A stretch of DNA of 32,124 bases. Origin: an uncultured Eubacteriaceae bacterium (lineage in GTDB: Bacteria > Bacillota > Clostridia > Eubacteriales > UBA1433). Each line of letters starts with the position of its first letter. Positions within the stretch are counted from its first letter, which is position 1. The notes under the pieces are model-generated. The model saw only the letters and a program-made list of their open reading frames with translations. It was not told where the DNA came from and searched no databases. The position numbers were made by a program, and so were the translations under genes. The stretch covers positions 1 to 32,124 of the forward strand of contig CALGIV010000223.1 of assembly GCA_937914785.1 (NCBI GenBank). The letters are read 5' to 3'. Of the stretch, positions 23,801 through 31,053 are shown piece after piece.

Positions 23801-24247
23801 TAAATCCTGTACCTGACCTTGTCCAATTACGGAATAGCCTTCTTTGCCAAGACCGGTATCCATAAACAGCTGTTGCACGTCTTTTAGCCGGCACTGCGTC
23901 TTGTTGATGTAATAACGGCTCTCGCCCGAACGATACAACCGACGCGAAATGCTGACTTCTTCGTAATCCACAGGCAATATACGCGATGAGTTATCCAATA
24001 GAAGGCTCACCTGAGCATAACCCAACGGCCGCTTTTCCATCGTTCCGTTGAAGATTACGTCCTCCATTTTCTCGCCGCGCAATTGCCTGGCGCGCTGCTC
24101 ACCCAAAACCCACTTGATTGCGTCCGATACATTGCTTTTCCCGCTCCCGTTCGGCCCGACTACCCCAGTAATATTTCCATCAAAATCAATAGTGGTTTTT
24201 TTTGCAAAAGATTTAAACCCTATGATTTCCAGTTGCTTTAAATACAT
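20816..24247 (-). CDS. smc: Chromosome segregation protein SMC
   Basis: The 1143-residue condensin ATPase compacts and segregates the chromosome with ScpA/ScpB. The Walker A motif GPNGSGKSN is at residues 31-39. Long coiled coils (about 165-480 and 650-990) flank a hinge domain (about 490-640, with YGYAVKRILRAAKEG and MPGGSIVGGEA). The C-terminal head has the signature LSGGEKALTAIALLFAI and Walker B CVLDEIDAALDENN. ATG 24247 follows GGAAGGG. It is slightly shorter than the ~1190 residues common in the family. It leads the smc–ftsY–PPTase unit. Confidence 0.97.
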   Translation of the reverse strand: MYLKQLEIIGFKSFAKKTTIDFDGNITGVVGPNGSGKSNVSDAIKWVLGEQRARQLRGEKMEDVIFNGTMEKRPLGYAQVSLLLDNSSRILPVDYEEVSISRRLYRSGESRYYINKTQCRLKDVQQLFMDTGLGKEGYSVIGQGQVQDLIEGSAQQKRLFIEEAVGIVKYKAKKNEAQNKLGRTQENLDRVEDIVAELERRIGPLKRQVEKAKKYLDLSEQLKERELNLFAHQTEKYGVEISKALGDKEIIEKDAAALQARFEEAEKRYYEYKDEVGAYDARINEINNALYALSDAMNSAQHQREESRLELARINAGIEERQHADVYIAEQLLSRQQQKAEYDEQCGVILQEAEQLQQRIVQQEEVVKEYQRRQELLLNGESEYRNLLFKIETIEGEVAQLTESLAKVQKEAEKYTLERQQLDELIKEKGVQYETYEQNALARRADYEAAQVEINDALQHIKVAQAQLSMLKANEEDMQGYGYAVKRILRAAKEGREINGVCGTVAELLRVEERYLKAVEAALGGAFKYVVVDDEKAAAECIRLLKKNRWGRVTFMPITAIRPSSLSEQERQLLGGEQFTIAASVIRCEAKYADIMKNILGRVLFVEDMRRAEALSKHTKNRFKIVTLGGEVFMPGGSIVGGEAKSDNPAPMMRKRRIDELERAIEVSRKTYEEKIQLNGGLKGELEESKQELDSLRASIAEKNVALAASDAGVRNCAQQLKSLQEQLEELGDKRAQTIEQKRFLEEQLEGNRDVEEIKSACRAEEEQLNELRLKAATLDEKKINIAGQAMKYAQEISALTHRREESAEKVAQLNARMIELKQLLSTEEVHNADYERRRDALKQSYEELTRAKAEKSELYDKANRDVVTLSKEKNDINDDLNRLLIKINNAQIKMEHLQQAMLEQYQITAEEAGQYKRPIENVELYAAERDELKQKITSLGNINVGALEEYEEVSQRYEFLIAQRDDLIAAKADIESIIEDIEKSMAEQFKARFGLIQQEFDVAFKKLFRGGTAEIGIEDEEDLMSTGIVISAQPPGKKLKNMNMLSGGEKALTAIALLFAILKIKPAPFCVLDEIDAALDENNVVRLTEYIDEMRKSNQFIIITHKRRTMEICDCIYGASMGSDGVTQIISLKLDRETEEAI

Positions 24248-24294
24248 AGTCTACCCTTCCAGGTTGATTTAGCCAAAAGATGCTTAATATTTGT

Positions 24295-24303
24295 ATTATA
24301 TCA
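24295..24303 (-). promoter_or_regulatory. Extended -10 promoter for smc
   Basis: On the minus strand TGATATAAT (24303-24295) is a perfect -10 with a TGn extension, 48 bases upstream of the smc ATG. The -35 region (TTGGGT) is weak. It would let smc–ftsY be expressed apart from rnc. Confidence 0.5.
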
Positions 24304-24339
24304 TATTTTTACTAAAACCCAAAGCGCACTTTGCTGCTC

Positions 24340-25026
24340 TTATGTCTTAATACCGAGTTTTTCCAGGGCCTGTTTCGCCGCCGCCTTTTCAGCTTCTTTC
24401 TTGCTCAAAGCCTGCCCACAGGCAATCTTTTCTCCGTCGATTATCAACTCCACCGAAAAAATATGGTTGTGCGGCTTGCCCTGCATTTCCGTCACGACAT
24501 ACTCCGGCAACGGCAATTGCTTTTTCTGTGTATATTCCTGTAAAATAGATTTATAATTGATAAAAATATCCCTTTTATCGACTTCATGAAACTCTCCGTC
24601 AAAAATTCGGGCAATTACATCGAAAGCAGCATCATATCCGCCATCAAGATATACAGCACCCATCGCCGCTTCAAAACAATCGGCAAGGTTGCTTTTGCGC
24701 TTTCGTCCGCCGGTCGCCTCTTCGCCATAATTTAACCGGATATATTGATCCAGCTTTATTTCACAGGCTTTCTTCGCAAACATTTGTTCATTCACCAGTG
24801 CGCTGCGCATTCGTGTGAGCTTCCCCTCATCGTCGTTGTACTTACGATACAGCAAGTCCGTAATGACGAGTTCCAGCACTGCATCGCCTAAAAATTCCAG
24901 GCGTTGGTTGTCCTCTTTATACGTTCCCTTCGCATTGCACGAAGGATGCGTCAAAGCAGTCGTCAATATCTTCTGATCTCGAAATGTATAACCAATTTTT
25001 AAATAAATTTCGCGATAATCGTGCAT
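24340..25026 (-). CDS. rnc: Ribonuclease III
   Basis: This double-strand-specific endonuclease processes rRNA precursors and regulatory duplexes. It has 228 residues from ATG 25026. The catalytic domain has NQRLEFLGDAVLEL (the first Glu of the usual NERLEFLGD is Gln) and LADCFEAAMGAVYLDGG with the second acidic pair. The C-terminal dsRNA-binding domain runs from YKSILQEYTQ to KEAEKAAAKQALEKL. ATG 25026 is preferred because GGGGA lies eight bases upstream; ATG 25041 has only a T-rich terminator tail before it. It lies 91 bases upstream of smc. Confidence 0.94.
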   Translation of the reverse strand: MHDYREIYLKIGYTFRDQKILTTALTHPSCNAKGTYKEDNQRLEFLGDAVLELVITDLLYRKYNDDEGKLTRMRSALVNEQMFAKKACEIKLDQYIRLNYGEEATGGRKRKSNLADCFEAAMGAVYLDGGYDAAFDVIARIFDGEFHEVDKRDIFINYKSILQEYTQKKQLPLPEYVVTEMQGKPHNHIFSVELIIDGEKIACGQALSKKEAEKAAAKQALEKLGIKT

Positions 25027-25041
25027 ACAATTGTTCCCCAT

Positions 25042-25067
25042 TAAAAAAATAAAAGCCTGAAAAGGCT
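25042..25067 (-). terminator. Intrinsic terminator between acpP and rnc
   Basis: On the minus strand a 5-bp stem AGCCT/AGGCT with a TTTC loop (25067-25054) is followed by a T-rich tail (TTTTATTTTTTT). The stem is short, so partial read-through into rnc is likely. Confidence 0.6.
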
Positions 25068-25075
25068 ATTATTTT

Positions 25076-25303
25076 TTATTTCTTGCTCTCGAGATATTCA
25101 ATAATATCTCCGATCGTTTTTATATTTTTAATGTCCTCTTCGTCGATCTCAATACTGAATTCATCTTCAAATGCCAAAACTAGCTCCAATAAGTCAATAG
25201 AATCCGCGTCTAAATCATCAACAAATGATGTGCTTTCAGAAATCAAGTTTTCATCCACTTCAAACTGAGCTGAAATAATCTTCTTTACCTTTTCGACAAA
25301 CAT
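25076..25303 (-). CDS. acpP: Acyl carrier protein
   Basis: At 75 residues this is a standard ACP, the carrier of growing acyl chains in type II fatty-acid synthesis. Ser 35 in LDADSIDLLELVLAFED is the phosphopantetheine site (usually DSLD). It is strongly acidic, with four predicted helices. ATG 25303 follows a GAGGGGG-type site. It sits 51 bases after plsX; the fabH/fabD/fabG genes often found in between are absent. A phosphopantetheinyl transferase capable of activating it is encoded downstream at 19303-19914. Confidence 0.96.
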   Translation of the reverse strand: MFVEKVKKIISAQFEVDENLISESTSFVDDLDADSIDLLELVLAFEDEFSIEIDEEDIKNIKTIGDIIEYLESKK

Positions 25304-25354
25304 CTTAATTCCCCCTCGCTAATAATTAACACTGATGTTTACACATGTATAGTT

Positions 25355-26362
25355 TTATAATATCTCACGATTTTTTTCAATCATTTTTTCCTTAATTTTT
25401 TCTAAAATTTTACTTTGGGCGAAATCATTCGCCGCCAATAACGCATTTTTAAAAGCTTCTTTGTCGCTGCTGCCATGTGCCTTAAAAATACCCGCATTCA
25501 CACCCAGCAACGGCATCCCTCCATAATTACGGTAATCATACTTCGTCGCTACGCCCTTTAAAGGCTGCTTGATCAACGCACCTGCTATTTTATATGGCAG
25601 GCCTTTTAACAATATGTCTTTAATCTCTCGAAACAGCGTTTCCGCCGTACCTTCAATCGTTTTTAACACGAGATTGCCGCTGAAGCCATCCGCGACGATC
25701 ACGTCGCAGTTACCGCTGAAGAAATCTCTGCTTTCAATATTGCCGACGAAATTGACATCCGCTATTTTCAACAGCTCATGCGCCTGCTGTACCATCGGGC
25801 TGCCTTTTTTCTCTTCCGTTCCAATATTTAACAATCCTACCTTTGGATACGCCATATGAAACATGTTCTCCATATAAACGCTTCCCATCATTGCAAATTG
25901 TTCCAAATATTCCGCTTTGCATTCGGCATTTGCTCCGCCGTCAAGCAGAATAGTCATCGTACCTTTTTCATTTGGCAGCACAATACCAATTGCCGGCCGT
26001 TTAATCCCTTTAATTCTGCCGGGACCAACAAAAGCACCCGCCAAAAGCGCACCCGTGCTTCCCGCCGAGACAAACACACTCGAGTGATCCTCTTTTAAAA
26101 GCTGCATCGCCACGGCGACCGAGGAATCTTTTTTGCGCCGAACCGCCGTAGCCGGATCGTCGTCATTCGTAATAACCTCACTCGCGTGAACGATATCAAA
26201 ACGCTCTCGATTCAGCTTATACGTTTCAATATATTTTTCAATAGTCGACGTTTCTCCGACCAGCGTTATTTCTTCATTTAAAATTTCCGAAGCCAACGCC
26301 GTACCCAAAATAATTTGTTCCGGCGCATTATCGCCGCCCATCGCATCTACGATCAGTTTCAT
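25355..26362 (-). CDS. plsX: Phosphate acyltransferase PlsX
   Basis: PlsX converts acyl-ACP and phosphate to acyl-phosphate, the donor for PlsY in phosphatidic acid synthesis; it is a peripheral membrane protein. The 335-residue sequence begins MKLIVDAMGGDNAPE and contains ITNDDDPATAVRRKKDSS, SAGSTGALLAGA and DGFSGNLVLKTIEG, all typical. ATG 26362 follows AGGGAGGTG. No FapR-type operator was seen upstream. It lies between rpmF and acpP, a conserved order. Confidence 0.96.
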   Translation of the reverse strand: MKLIVDAMGGDNAPEQIILGTALASEILNEEITLVGETSTIEKYIETYKLNRERFDIVHASEVITNDDDPATAVRRKKDSSVAVAMQLLKEDHSSVFVSAGSTGALLAGAFVGPGRIKGIKRPAIGIVLPNEKGTMTILLDGGANAECKAEYLEQFAMMGSVYMENMFHMAYPKVGLLNIGTEEKKGSPMVQQAHELLKIADVNFVGNIESRDFFSGNCDVIVADGFSGNLVLKTIEGTAETLFREIKDILLKGLPYKIAGALIKQPLKGVATKYDYRNYGGMPLLGVNAGIFKAHGSSDKEAFKNALLAANDFAQSKILEKIKEKMIEKNREIL

Positions 26363-26398
26363 CGTACACCTCCCTTTTCTGCGAATATATAAAACAAT

Positions 26399-26427
26399 GA
26401 CAGAGAATGCGGTTGCTTTTCTCTGTC
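26399..26427. repeat. 9-bp inverted repeat between rpmF and plsX
   Basis: GACAGAGAA (26399-26407) and TTCTCTGTC (26419-26427) are perfect arms around an 11-base loop. As RNA it would form a hairpin 9 bases after the rpmF stop, with a weak T-rich stretch after it. It may be an mRNA-processing or partial termination site. Confidence 0.55.
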
Positions 26428-26435
26428 GTTTAAGT

Positions 26436-26618
26436 TCATTCTGAAATTGTAATCACTTCTACATCTTTGTATGTGCCACATTTTAAGCATACTCTATGAG
26501 GAAGTTTCATCTCGCCGCATTTCGGGCAAACGCTTAATGCAGGCGTTTCCAAACGATAATTTTTCGCTCTGCGTTGCTTTTTTCTTGCCTTACTCGTCCT
26601 GCTCTTCGGTACTGCCAT
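26436..26618 (-). CDS. rpmF: 50S ribosomal protein L32
   Basis: The 60-residue ribosomal protein starts MAVPKSRTSKARKKQRRA and has the zinc-ribbon pairs CPKC (31-34) and CLKC (44-47), so this is the zinc-binding (C+) form. ATG 26618 follows AAGGAGG and is two bases after the DUF177 stop. The DUF177–rpmF–plsX order is widely conserved in bacteria. Confidence 0.97.
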   Translation of the reverse strand: MAVPKSRTSKARKKQRRAKNYRLETPALSVCPKCGEMKLPHRVCLKCGTYKDVEVITISE

Positions 26619-26620
26619 TA

Positions 26621-27100
26621 CTACACCTCCTTATCTGCTTTCTCAAGTAGCTCCTTCAATTTGTCAAAGTGAGGATTTCCTTCAAAGATGATTTCGTCTT
26701 CCCACTCTTCCGTAAACCCTTTGTATACGAGCCCTTCACATGTACTTTCACACAGCTTCTTCATCGGGATTTTTAAAATAATCGCTTCCCGGGCAAGCTG
26801 CATGCTGTTAAAAATTCCCGAAGGATGCATCGTCGCCAGCTGCTCTATCGTAAATTTTTCTTTACTTACCAATTTGTCTTCGTATTCAAACTCCGACAAA
26901 CAACGCGAACAGACCATCCTCAGCCGGTATTCAATGATTAAATGAACATGAACGATCTGCTGTTCATACCAGGCCTTTGTGTGCAGTCTGATCGGGCTCA
27001 ATGCCTGCGCATCTTCATAGATGGCAAATCCGTTTAACTCTTCCTGCGCCTCAAAACGCTCTAACGCATTTTTTACCAGCAAGGCAATATCAATCTTCAT
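26621..27100 (-). CDS. DUF177/YceD-family protein (YlbN-like), C-terminal cysteine cluster missing
   Basis: The 159-residue protein is placed by synteny with rpmF and by CSRCLSEFEYEDKL and EAIILKIPMKKLCESTCEGL. Homologues link it to 23S rRNA/ribosome assembly. Most members continue GLC-x-x-CG-x-NLN with further cysteines; here GLVYKGFTEEWEDE replaces that segment, so the second metal site is lost. ATG 27100 (MKIDIALLVK) matches homologous starts; ATG 27109 is an alternative. GTG 27127 is excluded since transcription should begin at about 27126. Confidence 0.85.
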   Translation of the reverse strand: MKIDIALLVKNALERFEAQEELNGFAIYEDAQALSPIRLHTKAWYEQQIVHVHLIIEYRLRMVCSRCLSEFEYEDKLVSKEKFTIEQLATMHPSGIFNSMQLAREAIILKIPMKKLCESTCEGLVYKGFTEEWEDEIIFEGNPHFDKLKELLEKADKEV

Positions 27101-27132
27101 TTCAAACATCTGCCTTTCAAACTGCACACAAT

Positions 27133-27161
27133 ATTATATTCATATCAAGTTTTAAAGTCAA
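27133..27161 (-). promoter_or_regulatory. Promoter of the DUF177–rpmF–plsX–acpP operon
   Basis: On the minus strand TTGACT (27161-27156) and TATAAT (27138-27133) are 17 bases apart. It starts 10 bases downstream of the ackA stop and gives the operon a transcript independent of ackA. Confidence 0.82.
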
Positions 27162-27170
27162 GCGATAAAA

Positions 27171-28370
27171 TTATTTTGCTTCAACTATTTCCTTCGTATC
27201 GCGTGCAATCATTAATTCTTCATTTGTCGGAACGAGCAACACGGCTACTTTCGCATCATCCGTGCTGATGACCAGCTCTTTGCCGCGCGTCTCATTTTTC
27301 TTTTCATCAAGCTTGATCCCCATAAATTCAAGCCCGTTTACACAAGCTTTTCTGATCGTCGCCGAGTTCTCGCCGATACCCGCTGTAAAGACAACCGCAT
27401 CCACGCCGCCCATCGCCGCCGCATACTGGCCAATCGTATAGCGCACGCGGTAGCAGAAAATTTCAAGTGCCAAGGCCGCACGCTTATTACCGCTATTCGC
27501 TGCCGCTTCGATGTCTCTGAAATCACTGCCGACGCCGGAAATTCCCAGCACGCCGGACTTCTTATTCATCACGCCATCGACTTCTTTTGCACTTAAGCCC
27601 TCGTTTTGCATCAAAAACGTCACGATTGCCGGGTCGATCGTGCCACAGCGCGTTCCCATCGCCAAGCCATCCAATGGCGTAAAGCCCATCGATGTCTCGA
27701 CACTCTTGCCGCCGTCAACTGCCGCAATCGATGCGCCGTTGCCCAGATGACACGTAATGATTTTCAAATCCTTCATATCTTTTCCGAGCATTTCCGCTGC
27801 TTTCTGTGATACAAAACGGTGGCTTGTACCGTGGAAGCCATATTTTCTCAAGCTGTACTTTTCATAGTATTCGTACGGGAGCGGATAGATATACGCATAA
27901 TCCGGCATCGTCTGATGAAAAGCCGTATCAAATACGCCGACTGTCGGCACATCCGGCAGAATCGCTCTGCAGGCTTCAATTCCCATCAAGTTCGGCGGAT
28001 TGTGCAGCGGAGCGAGCGGAATACATTCTTCCAGCGCTGCGACGACTTCATCCGTCAACATAACGGAAGAAGCAAACTTTTCACCCGCATGCACGACGCG
28101 GTGGCCTACCGCCGTAATTTCGCTCATATCGCTGATCACACCGCAAACGGGATCGATAAGTGCTCCCATTAAAATTTTCAATGCATCTTTATGATCCTTC
28201 ATCGGTTGATTAAAAACTTTTTCTTCCTTGCCCTGTGGTTTGTGCGTCAAGACGGAGCCTTCAAGGCCAATCCGTTCAGCCAGCCCTTTTGCCAGAACCG
28301 ATTCGTCTTTCATATCGAACAGCTGGTATTTTAATGACGAACTCCCACAGTTAATAACCAAGATATTCAT
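27171..28370 (-). CDS. ackA: Acetate kinase
   Basis: AckA interconverts acetyl-phosphate + ADP and acetate + ATP, the energy-conserving end of acetate fermentation. The 399-residue length is normal. Motifs: VINCGSSSLKYQL (N-terminal phosphate loop), VGHRVVHAGEKF, GVFDTAFHQTMP with the catalytic Asp, RKYGFHGTSHRFV, HLGNGAS, and GIGENSATIR near the C-terminus. ATG 28370 follows AGGGAGGAT; an upstream ATG at 28418 adds non-family residues. Phosphotransacetylase is not adjacent. Its position between tmcAL and DUF177 interrupts the order seen in Bacillus. Confidence 0.97.
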   Translation of the reverse strand: MNILVINCGSSSLKYQLFDMKDESVLAKGLAERIGLEGSVLTHKPQGKEEKVFNQPMKDHKDALKILMGALIDPVCGVISDMSEITAVGHRVVHAGEKFASSVMLTDEVVAALEECIPLAPLHNPPNLMGIEACRAILPDVPTVGVFDTAFHQTMPDYAYIYPLPYEYYEKYSLRKYGFHGTSHRFVSQKAAEMLGKDMKDLKIITCHLGNGASIAAVDGGKSVETSMGFTPLDGLAMGTRCGTIDPAIVTFLMQNEGLSAKEVDGVMNKKSGVLGISGVGSDFRDIEAAANSGNKRAALALEIFCYRVRYTIGQYAAAMGGVDAVVFTAGIGENSATIRKACVNGLEFMGIKLDEKKNETRGKELVISTDDAKVAVLLVPTNEELMIARDTKEIVEAK

Positions 28371-28430
28371 TTTTGCATATCCTCCCTGTTTGTAAATTAT
28401 TTTATTCGGGCATGTCAATTACATCATTTA

Positions 28431-28459
28431 ATTATACTGGATTTATCTGTCTTTTTCAA
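28431..28459 (-). promoter_or_regulatory. Promoter of ackA
   Basis: On the minus strand TTGAAA (28459-28454) and TATAAT (28436-28431) have a 17-base spacer, about 61 bases before ATG 28370. It is back to back with the tmcAL promoter. Confidence 0.75.
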
Positions 28460-28480
28460 GCCATAACAGATGAATATCTT

Positions 28481-28509
28481 TTGTTTTTCAATATGTTTTC
28501 CACTATAAT
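28481..28509 (+). promoter_or_regulatory. Promoter of tmcAL–ylbJ
   Basis: TTGTTT (28481-28486, 4/6) and TATAAT (28504-28509) have a 17-base spacer, 34 bases before ATG 28543. Confidence 0.6.
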
Positions 28510-28542
28510 ATAAAGTAATGATTAATAAAGGGGCGCAGTCGA

Positions 28543-29709
28543 ATGAAAAGTGTCGGCATCATCGCAGAATACAATCCGTTTCATTACGGCCATCAATACC
28601 ATCTTACCAAGACACGAGAGCAAAGCGGTGCGGACGCTGTCGTCGTCGTTATGAGCGGAGACTTTACACAGCGCGGTGAAGTCGCGCTTTACGATAAGTA
28701 CCGACGCGCCCAGGCGGCAGTCTTATTTGGCGCAGACGTCGTCGTCATGCTGCCGTTTGCCTACAGCTGCCAGACAGCGGAGCTTTTCGCCTTTGGCGGC
28801 GTCTCCACATTGGCTGCACTAAAAGCAGAAGCGATCTCCTTCGGTTGTGAAGATAACGACATCGCCTTACTTAAAAAAGCCGCTCACCTGTTGGCATATC
28901 CATCGGACGAAATGGAAGAATCGCTTCGCAATCACCTCACACAAGGGCGCTCTTACGCAAAAGCCCGCCAACTCGCTCTGGCCGCATTATGCACCGATTG
29001 CGCTGCACTTTTAGATAAACCGAATAATATTTTAGCCGTCGAATACTTAAAACAAATCGCACTTCATCATTACCCGATGTCCGCGATCGCCGTAACGCGT
29101 GAAGGCGCCACTCACGACAGTCCGTCTTACCAAGGCAACATTGCTTCAGCCTCCTCCATCCGCTCGCTCATCTGCGCCGGCGAAGACGCTTCTTCCTTTC
29201 TGCCGCATTCGTTCACGCAATTGCCGCACAATGAAATAAAGCACTACCGGGATATCCTCTATCAGAACCTGCTGCTCAGCGATGCGAACAAATTACGCCG
29301 TTATCCCGAAATCTCCGGCGGGCTTGAATATCGAATGCTTAAAACATTTGATGATTACTTGCCATTAGAGCAATATATCGCTCAGGTATCGAATAAACAC
29401 CACACCAAAAGCCGTATTCGCCGAAGTCTGTGTCATTTGCTGACCGACTTTACACTTTCATTCAAAGAGATTAAATCCAGCCCGGTTCCTTACCTGCGCC
29501 TGCTCGCCTTTAATGAAACGGGGCGTGCCTACTTAAACCAACTCCAGCCCGACCCGCCCGTCATCTCAAACCTTGCAGATGCGATGAAAAAAACACACGG
29601 ATACGCAAAAACCATTTTGACGTACGATATTTTAGCTTCAAACCTCTATCAATTGGCTGTCGAAGAAAAAAAGAACACCGATTATTTCCGCACACCGATT
29701 TATTGCTGA
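28543..29709 (+). CDS. tmcAL: tRNA(Met) cytidine acetate ligase (YlbM)
   Basis: TmcAL activates acetate with ATP and forms N4-acetylcytidine at the wobble position of elongator tRNA-Met. The 388-residue protein begins GIIAEYNPFHYGHQYHL, holding the HxGH nucleotidyltransferase motif, followed by MSGDFTQRGEVALYDKY (usually SGNF), LPFAYSCQTAE and SFGCED. An AAGGGG site precedes ATG 28543. It is divergent from acetate kinase, which shares acetate as a metabolite, and is followed by ylbJ, recalling the Bacillus ylbJ–ylbM–ylbN–rpmF neighbourhood. Confidence 0.95.
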   Translation: MKSVGIIAEYNPFHYGHQYHLTKTREQSGADAVVVVMSGDFTQRGEVALYDKYRRAQAAVLFGADVVVMLPFAYSCQTAELFAFGGVSTLAALKAEAISFGCEDNDIALLKKAAHLLAYPSDEMEESLRNHLTQGRSYAKARQLALAALCTDCAALLDKPNNILAVEYLKQIALHHYPMSAIAVTREGATHDSPSYQGNIASASSIRSLICAGEDASSFLPHSFTQLPHNEIKHYRDILYQNLLLSDANKLRRYPEISGGLEYRMLKTFDDYLPLEQYIAQVSNKHHTKSRIRRSLCHLLTDFTLSFKEIKSSPVPYLRLLAFNETGRAYLNQLQPDPPVISNLADAMKKTHGYAKTILTYDILASNLYQLAVEEKKNTDYFRTPIYC

Positions 29710-29772
29710 CAACCCCTCATTTATCCAATCAGCCAGGCATACAAATTAAAAAAACGTATCGAGGCTGCTTGT

Positions 29773-30738
29773 ATGAAAAAAAATATCTTCTTTGGTATTT
29801 GTTTTGCCGTCCTATTGTTTTGCTGTTTTTATTATCCGGTGGAATCTTATGAACTTATAGAATATTCCTTTATGCTGTGGCTGAAAAAGCTGGCACCGTT
29901 TTTGTTTCCTTTTCTGATTTTAACAAATGTCATTATGCAAAGCGGCCTGCTAAAGCTGCTCGCACCACTGTTTTATCCCCTGGCCAGGCTATACCGCACG
30001 TCACCGTCAGCCATCTTCGCCGTACTATGCGGCTGCCTCGGCGGACAGCCTACAGGCGTTAAAACCGTCTCACAAATGGTGATTGCCGGAGAAATCAGCG
30101 CCGAAGAAGCACAAAACATCTCTGCGTTTTGTTCGATGTCTTCTCCGTCCTTTATCCTTACCAGCGTGGGCCTCCTGCTCTATCAGGATGCCCGCGTCGG
30201 CACAGTACTGCTGCTGTCGTCCGTTTTGTCCGTCCTGTTTACCGGCCTGTTCTTTCGCCGTCCAAAGGGCCGCACACCACTGCCGGCCGTATCAAAACCA
30301 AAGCCGGCCGGCATTCTGAACATCCTCATTTCCGCAATTACCAACAGCACCTACACCGTCATTCTCGTCGGCAGCTATATCATCTTTTTCGGCTTTGCCG
30401 CCGGCATTTTAAATCGCCTTGGCATTTTCAGCGCGATCGCTCAGCTGATCATCCGCCTCGGCATCAACGTACAGCCCGAAGCCGTCACAGGGTTTTTATG
30501 GGGTGCCATTGAAATCACCGGCGGTGCAGACCAAATCAGTGCGCTTGCCCTTAATCTGCCTGCCCGATTAATCTTAACCTCCATCATCATCAACTGGGGC
30601 GGCCTTTCCGTCCACGCTCAAAGTACAACTTTTCTGTCGGAAGCCGGACTTTCAGCCAATCATTACCTGCGCGGTAAATTGATCCAGCCTTTTATCGCCG
30701 GCATTGCGACAGGGGTTTTATGTTTGTGGATGTTGTAA
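29773..30738 (+). CDS. ylbJ: Sporulation integral membrane protein YlbJ (nucleoside-recognition/gate domain)
   Basis: YlbJ is a sigma-E-regulated membrane protein needed for heat-resistant spores in Bacillus; its substrate is unknown. The 321-residue sequence has about eight hydrophobic segments and two gate-like halves: VLCGCLGGQPTGVKTVSQM with EEAQNISAFCSMSSPSFI, and later GFLWGAIEITGGADQIS with INWGGLSVHAQS. GAGG lies nine bases before ATG 29773. It starts 63 bases after tmcAL. With sleB–ypeB this supports a sporulating host. Confidence 0.9.
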   Translation: MKKNIFFGICFAVLLFCCFYYPVESYELIEYSFMLWLKKLAPFLFPFLILTNVIMQSGLLKLLAPLFYPLARLYRTSPSAIFAVLCGCLGGQPTGVKTVSQMVIAGEISAEEAQNISAFCSMSSPSFILTSVGLLLYQDARVGTVLLLSSVLSVLFTGLFFRRPKGRTPLPAVSKPKPAGILNILISAITNSTYTVILVGSYIIFFGFAAGILNRLGIFSAIAQLIIRLGINVQPEAVTGFLWGAIEITGGADQISALALNLPARLILTSIIINWGGLSVHAQSTTFLSEAGLSANHYLRGKLIQPFIAGIATGVLCLWML

Positions 30739-30992
30739 ATGACTTTCAATCAAAAGTTCATTAAGAAAGCAATTGTACTTTGTTTCCTCCCTCTCACAAT
30801 GTCGAAAGATCACACACTCAAAACCAACTATCGAAAATCAGACATGTAACCGCCAACATGACTGTCATTACACCCTTTAAAGGACATCTAACAAAACTTA
30901 ATCTAAAAAGTTCAGAGACATCCTCCAACCTATACTGCAAATTTAAAATAAAAACCAACGGCACTTTATTTTTTCACTGTAAAAAAACACAA
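30739..30992. other. Gene-free AT-rich spacer after ylbJ
   Basis: About 300 bases between ylbJ and the convergent XRE gene. An 86-codon frame from TTG 30780 has no ribosome site and a low-complexity Lys/Ser/Thr/Asn composition, so I do not call it. Apart from the terminator at its right end no structure was seen. Confidence 0.5.
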
Positions 30993-31030
30993 AAAAAGAA
31001 CTCCATATCTTTTAAAATCAAGTTCTTTTT
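30993..31030. terminator. Bidirectional terminator between ylbJ and the XRE gene
   Basis: AAAAAGAACT (30993-31002) and AGTTCTTTTT (31021-31030) form a perfect 10-bp stem with an 18-base loop; the A/T ends suit termination on either strand. Confidence 0.55.
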
Positions 31031-31053
31031 ATTGATGTAATGTTACGTCTATT

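Noticed and set aside
26363..26435. FapR or FabT operator before plsX
   Set aside because: The palindrome at 26399-26427 does not resemble either known operator.
30780..31040. 86-codon frame after ylbJ
   Set aside because: TTG start without a ribosome site, low-complexity composition, and it runs through the terminator hairpin.
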